64,000 bases of DNA from Janthinobacterium sp. PC23-8 (GCF_002250505.1 NZ_NJGY01000002.1:364839-428838); one strand, 5' to 3'. Positions 44,907-55,285 are shown, counted from the first letter of the stretch. Numbers and translations: made by a program. Notes: generated from the sequence alone by a model not told the origin.

Positions 44907-47012
44907 CTACTTTGTCTTGCCAGCGGCGACCTGGTCGAGAATATGCCTGGGCACCGCCGCATAATGCTTGAACTCCATCGTATAAGTCGCCCGGCCCTGC
45001 GTCAGCGAGCGCAAGGTGGTCGAATAACCGAACATCTCGGCCAGCGGCACCAGCGCGCGCACGATGCGCCCCGAGCCGCCGGGGATATCGTCCACGCCCT
45101 GCACCATGCCGCGCCGGGCCGTCAGGTCGCCCATCACATTGCCCATGAAGTCTTCCGGCGTTTCCGCCTCGACCTGCATCATCGGTTCGAGCAAGACGGG
45201 CGCGGCGCGGCGCATGCCTTCCTTGAAGGCGATCGCGCCGGCCATGCGGAAGGCATTTTCGTTGGAATCGACGTCGTGATACGAGCCGAAGGTCAGGGTG
45301 GCCTTGACGTCCACCACCGGATAGCCGGCCAGCACGCCTGACTTCAGGGTTTCAAGGATGCCCTTGTCGACGGCGGGAATGAATTCGCGCGGCACCACGC
45401 CGCCCTTGATGGCGTCGACAAACTGGTAGCCGCTGCCCGCTTCCAATGGTTCGAGCTTCAGGACCACATGGCCGTACTGGCCGCGTCCGCCCGACTGCTT
45501 GATGAATTTGCCTTCGATATCGGCCACCGGGCGCGTGATGGTTTCGCGGTACGCCACCTGTGGTTTACCCACGTTCGCTTCGACGCCGAATTCGCGCCGC
45601 ATGCGGTCGACCAAAATTTCCAGGTGCAGCTCGCCCATGCCCGACATGATGGTCTGGCCCGACTCTTCATCGGTATGCACGCGGAACGACGGGTCTTCCT
45701 GCGCCAGACGATGGAGGGCGACGCCCATCTTTTCCTGGTCGGGCTTGGTTTTCGGCTCCACCGCCTGGGAAATCACCGGCTCCGGGAAAATCATTTTTTC
45801 CAGCACGATGACATGCTCGGGCGCGCACAGGGTATCGCCGGTGGTCACCGCTTTCAGGCCGACGGCGGCGGCAATATCGCCCGCATACACTTCCTTGATT
45901 TCCTTGCGCTCGTTGGCATGCATCTGCAGGATGCGCCCCAGCCGTTCTCGCGCGCGCCTGGTGGGGTTCCAGACCATGTCGCCCGAGTTGACCACGCCGG
46001 AATAGACGCGGAAAAACGTCAGCTGGCCGACAAACGGGTCGCTCATGATCTTGAAGGCCAGCGCGGCAAAGTGTTCGTCGTCGGCCGGATGGCGTTCCAC
46101 CTCGTTGTCGTGCTCGTCATGGCCCATGATGGGCGGCACTTCGACGGGCGACGGCAGGAAGTCGATCACGGCGTCGAGCATCGCTTGTACGCCCTTGTTC
46201 TTGAAGGCGCTGCCACACAGCATGGGCACGATTTCATTGCGGATGGTGCGCGCGCGCAAGGCTTGTTTCAACTCGTCTTCGGAAAACTCCCCGCCGTTCA
46301 GGTAGCGCTCGGTCAGTTCCGGCGTGGCTTCGGCCGCCTGCTCGACCAGCTTGTCGCGCCATTGCCGCGCCTGGCCTTGCAGTTCGGCCGGGATAGCGCC
46401 ATAGCTGAACTGCACGCCAAAGCTGGCGTCGTCCCAGGTAATGGCGCGCATTTTGAGCAGGTCGATCACGCCCGTGAAATGTTCTTCGCTGCCGATCGGC
46501 AGCTGGACCGGCACGGCCACGCCTTTCAGGCGGTCGCCGATCTGCTGGCGCACGCGCAGGAAGTCCGCCCCGACCCGGTCCATCTTGTTGACGAAGGCGA
46601 TGCGCGGCACATGGTATTTGTTGGCCTGCCGCCATACCGTTTCCGACTGCGGCTGCACGCCGCCGACGGCGTCGTAGACCATCACGGCGCCATCTAACAC
46701 GCGCATGGAACGCTCCACTTCAATGGTGAAGTCGACGTGTCCCGGGGTATCGATGATATTGATGCGGTGTTCGGGATAGTTGCCGGCCATGCCTTTCCAG
46801 AAGGCAGTGGTGGCGGCCGAAGTGATGGTGATGCCACGCTCCTGTTCCTGCTCCATCCAGTCCATGGTGGCGGCGCCATTGTGCACTTCGCCGATCTTGT
46901 GATTGACGCCCGTATAGAACAGGATGCGCTCGGTGGTGGTAGTCTTGCCGGCATCGATATGGGCGCTGATGCCGATATTGCGGTAGCGCTCGATGGGGGT
47001 TCTGCGTGTCAT
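44907..47012 (-). CDS. fusA2: Elongation factor G (second, stand-alone copy)
   Basis: A 701-residue translational GTPase: G1 AHIDAGKT at 17-24, DTPGHVDF (G3), NKMD (G4), CGSAFKNKG, and the C-terminal domains with [22 protein letters not shown]. It catalyses ribosome translocation. ATG 47012 follows AAGGAGAG; the long upstream frame to 47180 is spurious. It is not next to rpsL-rpsG-tuf, so it is probably a paralogue of the str-operon fusA, which in other species may serve stress, antibiotic tolerance or ribosome recycling. Confidence 0.93.
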   Translation of the reverse strand: MTRRTPIERYRNIGISAHIDAGKTTTTERILFYTGVNHKIGEVHNGAATMDWMEQEQERGITITSAATTAFWKGMAGNYPEHRINIIDTPGHVDFTIEVERSMRVLDGAVMVYDAVGGVQPQSETVWRQANKYHVPRIAFVNKMDRVGADFLRVRQQIGDRLKGVAVPVQLPIGSEEHFTGVIDLLKMRAITWDDASFGVQFSYGAIPAELQGQARQWRDKLVEQAAEATPELTERYLNGGEFSEDELKQALRARTIRNEIVPMLCGSAFKNKGVQAMLDAVIDFLPSPVEVPPIMGHDEHDNEVERHPADDEHFAALAFKIMSDPFVGQLTFFRVYSGVVNSGDMVWNPTRRARERLGRILQMHANERKEIKEVYAGDIAAAVGLKAVTTGDTLCAPEHVIVLEKMIFPEPVISQAVEPKTKPDQEKMGVALHRLAQEDPSFRVHTDEESGQTIMSGMGELHLEILVDRMRREFGVEANVGKPQVAYRETITRPVADIEGKFIKQSGGRGQYGHVVLKLEPLEAGSGYQFVDAIKGGVVPREFIPAVDKGILETLKSGVLAGYPVVDVKATLTFGSYHDVDSNENAFRMAGAIAFKEGMRRAAPVLLEPMMQVEAETPEDFMGNVMGDLTARRGMVQGVDDIPGGSGRIVRALVPLAEMFGYSTTLRSLTQGRATYTMEFKHYAAVPRHILDQVAAGKTK

Positions 47013-47239
47013 CACACTCTCCTTGCCTGGGCCGGGAAATTCAACACTGTGGGTATATATCAGTGTAGCAGAGCGCGCGCGCAGGGCCAGTTTTACCATG
47101 CGTACAACAAACCGTGGGCCACGCACGCCACCGCGCCTGAATATCGGGGGCTTTCCGCTATACTTTCCGGTGAATAACATTAACAGAGTTTAATCTGGAT
47201 CAAAACGCGCCGCACCCACAGAAATGTTCCTATAGTCCT

Positions 47240-48358
47240 ATGAAAATCGACCCAAGAAAAATAATCCTTGCCACCTTGCTGGCCTCGCCAGTGTTTGCCA
47301 TGGCCGGCGAACTCGAGCAGCAGCTGCAGCGCTGCGCCGTGCTCGGCGACGCCAGCGCCCGCCTGGGCTGCTTCGATGTACTGTCCAAGGCCGTGGAAGC
47401 GGCGACGATCGGCACCGGCGGCAATGCCCACGCTACCGGCGCCACCCTGGCCGCAGCCGAGGCCGTCTCACCCAGCACGGCGGCCAATCCGGCCGGGGTG
47501 GCCACGCCGGCCGCCGTCAACGCGGCCTTGCCTGCCGTCGCACAAAGCGGCGCCACGCCGCCGGAAGCGCCGATCTCGCGCGTGACGCAAGCGTGGGAGC
47601 TGGACGAACCATCGAAGCGCGGCCTGTTCAACCTGCGCCCGCACCGCGACAATTATTTGCTGCTGGCCAACTACAGCAGCGCCTCGAACGACCAGCCTTT
47701 CAAGGAATTCACGCCGGGCGGCGTCAAGTCGCAGCACGTGGAGCTGACCTACCAGCTGAGCTTCAAGATGAAGATGCTGGAAGATATCGCCGGCTCGCCG
47801 TTCGATCTGTGGCTCGGCTATACCCAGCAAAGTTTCTGGCAGGCGTATAACCGCAAGGCCTCGAGCCCGTTCCGCGAAACCAACTACCAGCCTGAAGCCA
47901 TGCTGATCTTGCCGATCAACAAGTCGATTGCCGGCCTGGACTTCAAGTATGCCAACTTCGGTCTGGTGCACCAGTCGAATGGCCAGACCTCGACCCTGTC
48001 GCGCAGCTGGAACCGCCTGTATGCGGAACTGGGCATGGAGCATGACAACCTGGCCGTCACAGCCCGCGTCTGGAAACGCCTGGACAACAGCAAGTCGGAC
48101 AATGACAATATCGACATCACCGACTACCTGGGCCACGGCGATGTGCGCGTGAGCTACCGCAATGACGGCCACGAGTTCTCGGCCACCATGCGCCGCAACT
48201 TCAGCAAAAAGCACGGCTCCATACAGGCTGGCTGGGCGTTTCCCCTCAAAGCCAACCTGAAGGGCTATCTGCAAGTGTTTTCCGGTTACGGCCAGAGCCT
48301 GATCGACTACAACTATTCGCAGAAGTCGATCGGCGGCGGTTTCCTGGTCGATTACTGA
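47240..48358 (+). CDS. pldA: Outer membrane phospholipase A (OMPLA)
   Basis: A 372-residue outer-membrane esterase with a signal peptide (cleavage after AMA near residue 22). The catalytic residues H244 and S246 are in HQSNG, and N258 in SRSWNR, with the 12-residue Ser to Asn spacing of E. coli OMPLA. The C-terminal part is a 12-strand barrel ending in a terminal aromatic-rich strand (GGGFLVDY). The N-terminal part has the RCAVLGDASARLGCFD motif and a long Ala/Pro-rich linker (about 55-110), an extension compared with the enteric enzyme. It hydrolyses phospholipids in the outer leaflet. Confidence 0.93.
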   Translation: MKIDPRKIILATLLASPVFAMAGELEQQLQRCAVLGDASARLGCFDVLSKAVEAATIGTGGNAHATGATLAAAEAVSPSTAANPAGVATPAAVNAALPAVAQSGATPPEAPISRVTQAWELDEPSKRGLFNLRPHRDNYLLLANYSSASNDQPFKEFTPGGVKSQHVELTYQLSFKMKMLEDIAGSPFDLWLGYTQQSFWQAYNRKASSPFRETNYQPEAMLILPINKSIAGLDFKYANFGLVHQSNGQTSTLSRSWNRLYAELGMEHDNLAVTARVWKRLDNSKSDNDNIDITDYLGHGDVRVSYRNDGHEFSATMRRNFSKKHGSIQAGWAFPLKANLKGYLQVFSGYGQSLIDYNYSQKSIGGGFLVDY

Positions 48359-48374
48359 TTGTTGCTTGCAACGT

Positions 48375-48401
48375 AAAAATGGCGCCAAGGGCGCCATTTT
48401 T
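48375..48401 (+). terminator. Rho-independent terminator after pldA
   Basis: aaaaatggcgcc aag ggcgccattttt: perfect stem of 12 bases with flanking A and T runs, so it can act in both directions between pldA and the convergent small membrane gene. Confidence 0.92.
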
Positions 48402-48415
48402 CATGCCTGACCGGA

Positions 48416-48616
48416 TTAACGCCGGCTACCGCCACCGAGCACCCGCGCCGGCAGCATCACGATGGCGCGCAGCAACTCGAACACGCCATCGACGCCGATG
48501 CCGATCAGGCGGAAGGGCAACAGCAGCAACCATGCCAGCGGATACAGCAGCAGGGCCAGCAAGGCCAGCGGCCAGCACACGATCAACAGCAGCAGCCACA
48601 GCACGAATCCAAGCAT
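48416..48616 (-). CDS. Small two-segment membrane protein
   Basis: A 66-residue very hydrophobic protein: a first long segment (LGFVLWLLLLIVCWPLALLALLL) and a second (about 24-42, PLAWLLLLPFRLIGIGVDG), ending GGGSRR. Too short and low-complexity to be assigned; I recall similar small membrane proteins in relatives but no function. ATG 48616 is followed by an unbroken frame. Confidence 0.55.
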   Translation of the reverse strand: MLGFVLWLLLLIVCWPLALLALLLYPLAWLLLLPFRLIGIGVDGVFELLRAIVMLPARVLGGGSRR

Positions 48617-48769
48617 TGTCGTCTCCCAGAATAAATGTGCGGAGCAAGCCGTGCTTGCCCCGCTACCGAGCTGCCACTATAAAACATGCTGGCGTTGCGG
48701 CAATGGCAATGCGATGAACTGCGAACTGGCGTGACGGGGAGACGAAAAACGGGAATGAACGGTGTTTAC

Positions 48770-49018
48770 TTATTGCCCGACGCAGATCACTTTGGTGATG
48801 TATTCATGCGCATTGGGCTTCTTGCCGGTGGCCCATTTGATAGCCTGGTTGGCGTCGGCGATGGTCATCACCGTGGCCTTTTCCTTTGATTTGATAAAGG
48901 ACACGCCTTCGAAGACGCCTTCCTTGCTGCGCATGACCTTGGCAAACACGGGCGGCCGGGTCTGGCCGTCGCTGATTTTGTTTTGCTGCACGAGGTAGCG
49001 CTGATCGTTCTGTTCCAT
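48770..49018 (-). CDS. Small hypothetical protein
   Basis: An 82-residue soluble protein of unknown function, with KISDGQTRPPVFAKVMRSKEG and a second half rich in Lys and Ala (KEKATVMTIADANQAIKWATGKKPNAHEY). There is no signal peptide. ATG 49018 is preferred to a start at 49048. The coding region is supported only by its open frame and plausible protein composition. Confidence 0.5.
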   Translation of the reverse strand: MEQNDQRYLVQQNKISDGQTRPPVFAKVMRSKEGVFEGVSFIKSKEKATVMTIADANQAIKWATGKKPNAHEYITKVICVGQ

Positions 49019-49118
49019 AGTAATAAAGCTGTCCGTTGGGTAAAACACGGAATATACCCTGAATGGCGCAACGCCGCAGGAGCAAATGCCGCAGCGTTGC
49101 CATGAAAGCGATGAATCT

Positions 49119-50042
49119 TCAGGCGTAGACGACCGACTGCGTGGCCGGCTGCAGGGTGACGTCGTACAGCACCTGCACCTTCATCGACGCTTCCAGCGAA
49201 GGAATCGAGCCGCCGGCGCGGTACTGGAAGCTCACTTGCAGCACGTCGCCGGCCTTCACCGCCATCGCCTGCGGCAGCGGCAAGCACATGTAATGGTTGA
49301 GCCAGTCGATGGTGCTCGAACGCTCGGGCACCACGGCCAGGATATTTTTGGTGACGAAACGCAGCGCGTTCAGGGTGCCGCTGCGCTCGACCACGAACTT
49401 GCCGTCAAAACCGAACAGACTGTCGGTCGGCTGGGTAAAGTCGATGATGCTGTAGACGGCCGGCGGCGCCAGTTCCAGCACGCCGGGATGGATCGCCGTG
49501 GTTTCCTGGAACTGCACGATGGGCGCATAAAACCCTTCGAAATCATATTCCTGCTGCATCGGCTGCACCGCCATGATCACCGCTTCGGGCACGAACAGCG
49601 GCAGTGGACCGCCGAAGCGGGCCAGGTAGCGGCGCTTGAACGATTCGATCACCTCGACCTGTTTTTCGCGCAGCATGCCGACATGGATCATTTCGCAGAT
49701 GACCACATCGACCGGCTCAGGCGGCAGGTATTCAAAGGCATCGGCGTGCACGACTTCGACTTTTTCGCCGTTGGCATTGAGCGCGAGCATCTTGCGCGCT
49801 TCCTTCACCATATCGGGATTGAACTCCACGCACCAGACCTTGTCGGCTTTGGCAGCCGCAAAACACGACAGCACACCCGTGCCGCCGCCCAGTTCCAGCA
49901 CCTTCATGCCCGGCGTGACCGCATAGTCGATGGCCGACTTGAAGCCATGCATGCGGTTCTGGTCCATCAGCATATTGTGATGGTAATGCACGGGGATGAA
50001 TTGCCCCAGGTAACAACTCTCGATCTCGCGTTCATTCAGCAT
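49119..50042 (-). CDS. SAM-dependent methyltransferase, PRMT-like
   Basis: A 307-residue protein. Motif I VLELGGGTGVLSCFAA, acidic post-I segment WCVEFNPD, then VDVVICEMIHVGMLREKQV, corresponding to the double-E loop region of protein arginine methyltransferases, though only CEM-H is clear. A C-terminal beta-rich domain follows (from about residue 170). Bacterial members of this group have not been assigned firm substrates. The start ATG 50042 gives a typical N terminus; an in-frame start at 50171 adds a low-quality extension. Confidence 0.83.
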   Translation of the reverse strand: MLNEREIESCYLGQFIPVHYHHNMLMDQNRMHGFKSAIDYAVTPGMKVLELGGGTGVLSCFAAAKADKVWCVEFNPDMVKEARKMLALNANGEKVEVVHADAFEYLPPEPVDVVICEMIHVGMLREKQVEVIESFKRRYLARFGGPLPLFVPEAVIMAVQPMQQEYDFEGFYAPIVQFQETTAIHPGVLELAPPAVYSIIDFTQPTDSLFGFDGKFVVERSGTLNALRFVTKNILAVVPERSSTIDWLNHYMCLPLPQAMAVKAGDVLQVSFQYRAGGSIPSLEASMKVQVLYDVTLQPATQSVVYA

Positions 50043-50282
50043 GGGTGTCCTCGTGGGGGCTGGTTCCGTGTTCCGTTCGATTTTGTCGTTCCAGAAAGCA
50101 GTGACATCGCATGGGCTGGGTGCGGGCCGGCGGCAAAACAGCCGGCGCCTGGCGTAAAAGGGACTGCCCATTGCATTACTCCTGATTAATGCGACACCAG
50201 CATTATCATCAATCAGAGGCCAGCACCATCTGTGGAGATGAGGGGCAATTGCGTGCCAGTTCGGAAATGGTTGCAGGTCACG

Positions 50283-50954
50283 TCAGTTGCGGCGGCTGCG
50301 CTCTTGGGTGCGCGCCTGCAGGAATTTGTCGATGATGGCCGCCACGCCGGGCTTGTCGGCGGCCAGCGCAAATTGCGCGGCGGTCCAGCCGTGGCTGCTT
50401 TTCAAAGCGGGATCGGCACCCGAGGCCAGCAGCAGTTTGACGGCCTCTTCCTGTCCTTCGCGGGCGGCAAACATCAGCGGCGTGATATTCGTCGGTGCGT
50501 AGGCGTCGACTGTTGCACCGCGCGCAAGGAACACTTGCATGATAGGAATATCGCCGGCCGAGGCCGCATAGTGCAGCGCCGTCCAGCCGCTCTGGTTGAC
50601 CCTGGCGCCCTTGGCCAGCAAGGCGTCGACCGCCTCGCGCTTGTGCTTGTAGGCGGCCATCATCAGCGCCGTATTGCCATTGGCCGAGCGCGCTTCCAGG
50701 TCGATGCCCGGCGTTTCCAGCAGGATCTTGAAGACCTTGTCGGCGTCGTCGCGCAAGGCAATCACCAGCGCCGTGTCGCCGCGCTGGTCGTCAGGCAAAT
50801 TGGGATTGACGCCTTCCTGCAGCATCTTGCGCACGCCGCTGGCGTTGTCGATCGACACGGCGCGATAAAAACCGGCCTGGTCTGGCGCCGCCTGAGCCAG
50901 TCCAGCACAGCAGAACAAGACGGCTGCAGCAGTTTTACGCATTATGTTTTGCAT
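50283..50954 (-). CDS. Exported ankyrin repeat protein
   Basis: A 223-residue protein with a signal peptide (KTAAAVLFCCAGLAQA) and four to five ankyrin repeats (for example GNTALMMAAYKHKREAVDALLAKGA, GWTALHYAASAGDIPIMQVFLARGA, ITPLMFAAREGQEEAVKLLLASGAD; parts only). It should be periplasmic and protein-binding. ATG 50954 or ATG 50942 may be the start. It is seven bases after tatD and probably in the same operon, an arrangement common in betaproteobacteria. Confidence 0.88.
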   Translation of the reverse strand: MQNIMRKTAAAVLFCCAGLAQAAPDQAGFYRAVSIDNASGVRKMLQEGVNPNLPDDQRGDTALVIALRDDADKVFKILLETPGIDLEARSANGNTALMMAAYKHKREAVDALLAKGARVNQSGWTALHYAASAGDIPIMQVFLARGATVDAYAPTNITPLMFAAREGQEEAVKLLLASGADPALKSSHGWTAAQFALAADKPGVAAIIDKFLQARTQERSRRN

Positions 50955-50961
50955 GAGGTTG

Positions 50962-51741
50962 TTACGCTATCTGCTTGAAAAGCTTGAAGAAATTGCTGGT
51001 CGTCTGTTCCGCGACCTGGGCCAGCGCGATGCCTTTCAGGCTGGACAGGTATTCCGCCACATGGGCCACATAGCCGGGCTCGTTCATGCGGCCGCGAAAC
51101 GGCACCGGCGCCAGGTAAGGCGAGTCGGTTTCGATCAACATACGCTCCAGCGGCACTTCCAGCGCGACGGCCTGCAGGTCTTTCGCGCTCTTGAAGGTGA
51201 CAATGCCCGAGAACGAAATATAGAAACCCATGTCGATGGCCGCTTTCGCCACTTCCAGAGATTCCGTAAAGCAATGCATGACGCCGGCCACGCCGCCGTC
51301 GGCCACGCCAGCGCCCTCTTCGCGCAAGATGCGGATGGTATCTTCGCTGGCCGCTCTTGTGTGAATAATCAACGGTTTACGGGTAATTCTTGACGCTTTG
51401 ATATGCGTGCGAAAGCGCTCGCGCTGCCATTCCAGGTCTCCCGTCAGACGAAAATAATCGAGGCCCGTCTCGCCGATGGCGATGATTTTCGGATGATCGG
51501 CCAGACGTACCAGCTCATCGACCGACGGCTCGGGCGTGTCCTCGTAATCGGGATGCACGCCGACCGAGGCGAAAATATGCGGATACTCTTCAGCCAAGGC
51601 CAGCACTTGCGGAAAATCGGGCAAGTCGACCGACACGCATAGGGCGTGCGTCACCTTGTTCTCGGCCATTTTGGCAAGAATTTCAGGCATGCGAGCAGCC
51701 AGCTCGGGGAAATTGATATGGCAGTGGGAATCGATATACAT
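50962..51741 (-). CDS. tatD: TatD family metal-dependent hydrolase (DNase)
   Basis: A 259-residue TIM-barrel hydrolase. Metal-site residues are visible in DSHCHINFPEL (H6, H8), IGETGLDYF, IIHTRAA and HCFTES, and the catalytic Asp in IETDSPYLAPVPFRG. It is a Mg-dependent 3'-5' nuclease by family knowledge. ATG 51741 is the natural start; the frame reaches 51792. It belongs with holB-tmk-mltG in the conserved block, though a GNAT gene intervenes. Confidence 0.93.
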   Translation of the reverse strand: MYIDSHCHINFPELAARMPEILAKMAENKVTHALCVSVDLPDFPQVLALAEEYPHIFASVGVHPDYEDTPEPSVDELVRLADHPKIIAIGETGLDYFRLTGDLEWQRERFRTHIKASRITRKPLIIHTRAASEDTIRILREEGAGVADGGVAGVMHCFTESLEVAKAAIDMGFYISFSGIVTFKSAKDLQAVALEVPLERMLIETDSPYLAPVPFRGRMNEPGYVAHVAEYLSSLKGIALAQVAEQTTSNFFKLFKQIA

Positions 51742-51838
51742 AAAGAGAATTGTACCGGACGCAGAGGAACCACGTAGAGCATGAAGCAGCAAAAGACGCC
51801 AGCAGGGGCCCGCGACTGTGGCCCGCCGTTTTTAAAAT

Positions 51839-52354
51839 CTAAGCAACACGCTTGCCGAGAATAATCAGATCCCGCTCCACACCATCCAGATTGGCCACCT
51901 TCGGCAAATTGGCCCACGGCTCAAACCCGAACTTGCGAAACAACCCCAGCGAAGGCGCATTGTGCCCAAAAATAAATCCCAGTACAGTATGCACGCCGAC
52001 GGACGGCGCATGCGCAATCGCCTCGCTCAGGCCATAAGCGCCTATCCCCTTGCCCCTTGCCTCGGGAGCAATATACACCGACAACTCCGCCGTGCCCGAA
52101 TACGCCGGCCGCCCATAAAAATTCGAGTAAGACAACCACCCCAGCACAGCGGGCGTAGCAGACTCATCATTGGCAGACTCGATGACCCACAACGGCCGGC
52201 GCTCCGGCGTATGCTCGTGAAACCAGCCCAGGCGCGACTCGACCGTCACCGGTTCCGTATCGGCGGTAACTTCGCGCGAGGCGATGGTGGTGTTATAGAT
52301 GGCGACAATGGCAGGCAAGTCGGCAAGCGTGGCAATACGGTGGCGATAGCTCAT
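51839..52354 (-). CDS. GNAT acetyltransferase (phosphinothricin acetyltransferase-like)
   Basis: A 171-residue enzyme. IATLADLPAIVAIYNTTI, ASREVTADTEPVTVESRLGWF, LSVYIAPEARGKGIGAYGL (acetyl-CoA loop RGKGIG) and VLGFIFGHNAPSLGLFRKFGFE are the PAT/Pat-like GNAT set. The substrate (for example a Met sulfoximine-type or an amine) is unknown. ATG 52354 is chosen because the sequence upstream is AT-rich non-coding. It lies between holB and tatD where related species often have pilZ. Confidence 0.88.
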   Translation of the reverse strand: MSYRHRIATLADLPAIVAIYNTTIASREVTADTEPVTVESRLGWFHEHTPERRPLWVIESANDESATPAVLGWLSYSNFYGRPAYSGTAELSVYIAPEARGKGIGAYGLSEAIAHAPSVGVHTVLGFIFGHNAPSLGLFRKFGFEPWANLPKVANLDGVERDLIILGKRVA

Positions 52355-52400
52355 GTGATGAATGAATAATGATTTACAAGTATTTGTTTTAAAAGATAAT

Positions 52401-53429
52401 TTACTGGCAATTTGCAGTATAGTCGAGCAGCATGTCTTCAAGAAAAAGCTTGGGCGACAGCGGATGGTCGGCGATCGCGCGGCGCTCGTTGGCAGCCTTG
52501 ATGGCGGCCATCAGGCGGCCGATATGGATGCGTCCCGCCAGGGCTTCCAGTTCGCGCCGGTGGCGCGGATAGTAGCGGATGGTGCCGGCCAGCTTCATCG
52601 AAAACACATCATACAGCCAGCGCTGCAAGGAGGCCACCAACGGCGCCAGGGGGGACTTTTGCAGCTTGTCGGCCGCCTTCAACGCCGCTTCCACGCCCGG
52701 ATGGGCCAGCACCTGCAGCAATTGTTCGGTTTCTTCGCGGCCGCCCGACTCGGACTGGGCCAGCGCCGCCAATGGCGCGCCGCCCTGCTCGCGCAGCCAG
52801 CTGTCGGCGTCGTTCAAACCCCGGGTTTTCAGCCAGGCCAGCGCCTGTTCGTGGCTGGGCATCGGCAAGGCGAACTTGCGGCAGCGCGATAAAATGGTCG
52901 GCAGCAGGCGGTCCAGGCTGTTCGAGGCCAGCAGGAACAAGGTGCCCGGCGGCGGCTCTTCCAGGGTTTTCAGCAAGGCGTTCGAGGCCGGCGTATTGAG
53001 CGCCTCGGCCGGATACAGCACCACCACGCGCAAGCCCTGGCGGTGCGTCGAGATATTCATGAAGTCGGCGAGGTTGCGGATCTGCTCGATCTTGATGTCT
53101 TTCGACGGCGTTTTGGTTTTGGCGCTTTTCTTGCTAGTTTCTTCGCCTTCGCCCTCGTCAGGCACCTCGTCTTCCAGCGCTTCCGGGCGCACGCGGCGGT
53201 AATCGGGATGGTTGCCCTGCACAAACCAGCCGCAGGAAGCGCAGGCGCCGCAGGCATGGCCGTCGGCGCGCACGTCTTCGCACAGCAAGGCCTGCGCAAC
53301 ATGCTCGATGAAGTCGGCCTTGCCGATGCCTTGGGCGCCATGGAACAAAATGGCGTGCGGCATACGTGGGCGCAAGGCCTGCAGTTGCAGCCACGCGTCC
53401 TGCTGCCAGGGGTAGAGAGAACTAGTCAT
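52401..53429 (-). CDS. holB: DNA polymerase III subunit delta'
   Basis: A 342-residue clamp-loader subunit. YPWQQDAWLQLQ at the start, modified P-loop HGAQGIGKADF, a Cys-rich zinc site (CGACASCGWF), NPDYRRVRPE, an acidic insertion (PDEGEGEETSKKSAKTKTP), LYPAEALNTPASNALLKTLEEPP and the ILSRCR motif. It loads the beta clamp with the other subunits. ATG 53429 is used; TTG 53435 is an alternative. It starts seven bases after tmk ends. Confidence 0.95.
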   Translation of the reverse strand: MTSSLYPWQQDAWLQLQALRPRMPHAILFHGAQGIGKADFIEHVAQALLCEDVRADGHACGACASCGWFVQGNHPDYRRVRPEALEDEVPDEGEGEETSKKSAKTKTPSKDIKIEQIRNLADFMNISTHRQGLRVVVLYPAEALNTPASNALLKTLEEPPPGTLFLLASNSLDRLLPTILSRCRKFALPMPSHEQALAWLKTRGLNDADSWLREQGGAPLAALAQSESGGREETEQLLQVLAHPGVEAALKAADKLQKSPLAPLVASLQRWLYDVFSMKLAGTIRYYPRHRRELEALAGRIHIGRLMAAIKAANERRAIADHPLSPKLFLEDMLLDYTANCQ

Positions 53430-53435
53430 TTTCAA

Positions 53436-54089
53436 TCAATCACTTGCGAAACCATTCTCAGGCAAAGCATCCAGCAGGACATCCAGCAATCCGGCCAGTT
53501 CGATTTGAATATCGGCAATGCTTTGCGTGGAATCGATGATGCGAAAACGCTGCGGGAACTGCGCGGCGCGGCGCAGGTACTCGTTGCGCGTGGCGGCAAA
53601 AAAATCGGCCTGCTCCTGCTCGAACTTGTCGAGCGAGCGCGTGGCGTCCAGGCGGGCGCGGGCGACGGCCAGCGGCACGTCGAACAGGAACGTCAGGTCT
53701 GGCTGCAAGCGCGGATGGACCCAGTCTTCCAGCGCCTCCAGCTTGCGCAGGTCCATGCCGCGTCCGCCGCCCTGGTAGGCGAAGCTGGCGTCGCTGAAGC
53801 GGTCGGAAATGACCCACTCGCCGCGCGCCAGGGCGGGCGCGATCACTTGCGCGATATGTTCGCGGCGGCTGGCGAACATCAGCAAGGCTTCTGTTTCCAG
53901 GTGCATCTTTTCATGCAGCAGCAGTTCGCGCAGTTTTTCGCCCAGGCTGGTGCCGCCCGGTTCGCGCGAGCAAACCAGTGGCACGCCGCGCTGGCGCAGG
54001 TAATCGGCAACAAAACCGATATGGGTCGATTTGCCCGCGCCATCGATGCCTTCGAAGGTGATAAAGCGGGCTGAATAAGATGATGTCAT
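53436..54089 (-). CDS. tmk: Thymidylate kinase
   Basis: A 217-residue enzyme making dTDP from dTMP. P-loop EGIDGAGKS at 13-21, the [10 protein letters not shown] segment, [16 protein letters not shown] (nucleotide-binding DR and LID-preceding region) and LDVPLAVA-like ([13 protein letters not shown]). ATG 54089 gives the family N terminus; a longer frame to 54191 overlaps mltG. It sits between mltG and holB in one operon. Confidence 0.95.
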   Translation of the reverse strand: MTSSYSARFITFEGIDGAGKSTHIGFVADYLRQRGVPLVCSREPGGTSLGEKLRELLLHEKMHLETEALLMFASRREHIAQVIAPALARGEWVISDRFSDASFAYQGGGRGMDLRKLEALEDWVHPRLQPDLTFLFDVPLAVARARLDATRSLDKFEQEQADFFAATRNEYLRRAAQFPQRFRIIDSTQSIADIQIELAGLLDVLLDALPENGFASD

Positions 54090-54111
54090 GATACTTTTAT
54101 TGTGTTGGAGA

Positions 54112-55098
54112 TTAACGCTGGTATTTGTTGACGGCGCGGTTATGGTCGGGCAAGTTGTCTGAAAATTCGCTGGTGCCATTGCCGCGCGCAACGAAATACA
54201 GGGCTTGCGTGCGGGCCGGCGCCAGTGCGGCCGTCAGCGACTGTGCGCCGGGCAAGGCGATCGGGGTGGGCGGCAAGCCGCCGCGCGTATAGGTATTGTA
54301 CGGGGTGTCCGCCTCCAGGTCGCGCTTGCGGATCTTGCCCTGGTAGGCCTCGCCCATGCCATAGATCACGGTGGGGTCGGTCTGCAGCAGCATGCCGGCT
54401 TTCAGGCGGTTGACGAATACGCCGGCGATCATGGCGCGCTCGGATTTTTGCCCGGTCTCTTTTTCCACGATGGAGGCCATGATCAACGCTTCATACGGGT
54501 TCTTGTAGGGCAAGGCCGGATCGCGCTTGTCCCATGCCTCCGACAGGCGGGCGATCAACGCCACGTGGGCCTGCTTGAAGATCTGCAGCTCGCTGGCGCC
54601 CTTGGCGAACAGATAGGTGTCCGGAAAGAACAGGCCTTCGGGCTGCGCATACTCGGGACTGATCCTGGCCATCAGTTCGCGGTCGCTCAGTTGCGCCGTG
54701 TCGTGCTTGAGGCCGGGGTGTATCGCCATCACCTGGCGCATCTGCTTGAAGGTCCAGCCTTCGATGATGGTCAGCGATTCCTGCGCGAATTCACCACGCA
54801 CCAGTTGCGTGATCAGGCGCTGCGGCGAGGTGCCGGGCTTGAGTTCATACGACCCCGCCTTGAGCTTCGAGGTCTTGCCCTCGATGCGGGCCAGCAGGTT
54901 GAACAGCAAGGGCTCGATCGGGATGCCGGCATCAAGAATCTGCTGGCCGGCCGCATGGGCACCGCTGCCGGGCGCGATGGCGAACGGGATCGCCTCGCCT
55001 TCGGTGGTGATCGGCTGCCGGGCCCAGTACACAAAGGTGGCACCAAAGCCGATGGCGGCGAGCACGGTACAAACTACAAGTTTTTTAAAGAAAGCCAT
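54112..55098 (-). CDS. mltG: Endolytic murein transglycosylase MltG (YceG-like)
   Basis: A 328-residue inner-membrane enzyme that cuts nascent glycan strands. N-terminal membrane anchor ([22 protein letters not shown]), LysM-like region, the [11 protein letters not shown] segment, ASIVEKETG (catalytic Glu), [19 protein letters not shown] and [22 protein letters not shown] (parts). The start ATG 55098 is chosen. It is divergent from ygfZ and leads the mltG-tmk-holB operon. Confidence 0.95.
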   Translation of the reverse strand: MAFFKKLVVCTVLAAIGFGATFVYWARQPITTEGEAIPFAIAPGSGAHAAGQQILDAGIPIEPLLFNLLARIEGKTSKLKAGSYELKPGTSPQRLITQLVRGEFAQESLTIIEGWTFKQMRQVMAIHPGLKHDTAQLSDRELMARISPEYAQPEGLFFPDTYLFAKGASELQIFKQAHVALIARLSEAWDKRDPALPYKNPYEALIMASIVEKETGQKSERAMIAGVFVNRLKAGMLLQTDPTVIYGMGEAYQGKIRKRDLEADTPYNTYTRGGLPPTPIALPGAQSLTAALAPARTQALYFVARGNGTSEFSDNLPDHNRAVNKYQR

Positions 55099-55285
55099 TG
55101 TTCCGATTCTTGTGATGCGCGCCAGCTCAGGGCAACAGCCGGGCGCGCCGAATATGATCGTCGTGAATAACACCGGCTGAAAGCGCCGCTAAGCGGACGA
55201 TTCCGGCTGCCGCCGACGCGTTTGACGCGAGATCACTATAATGAACCCGTAATCATAATGCTTAATTGCTGATCTAATGGAAATT

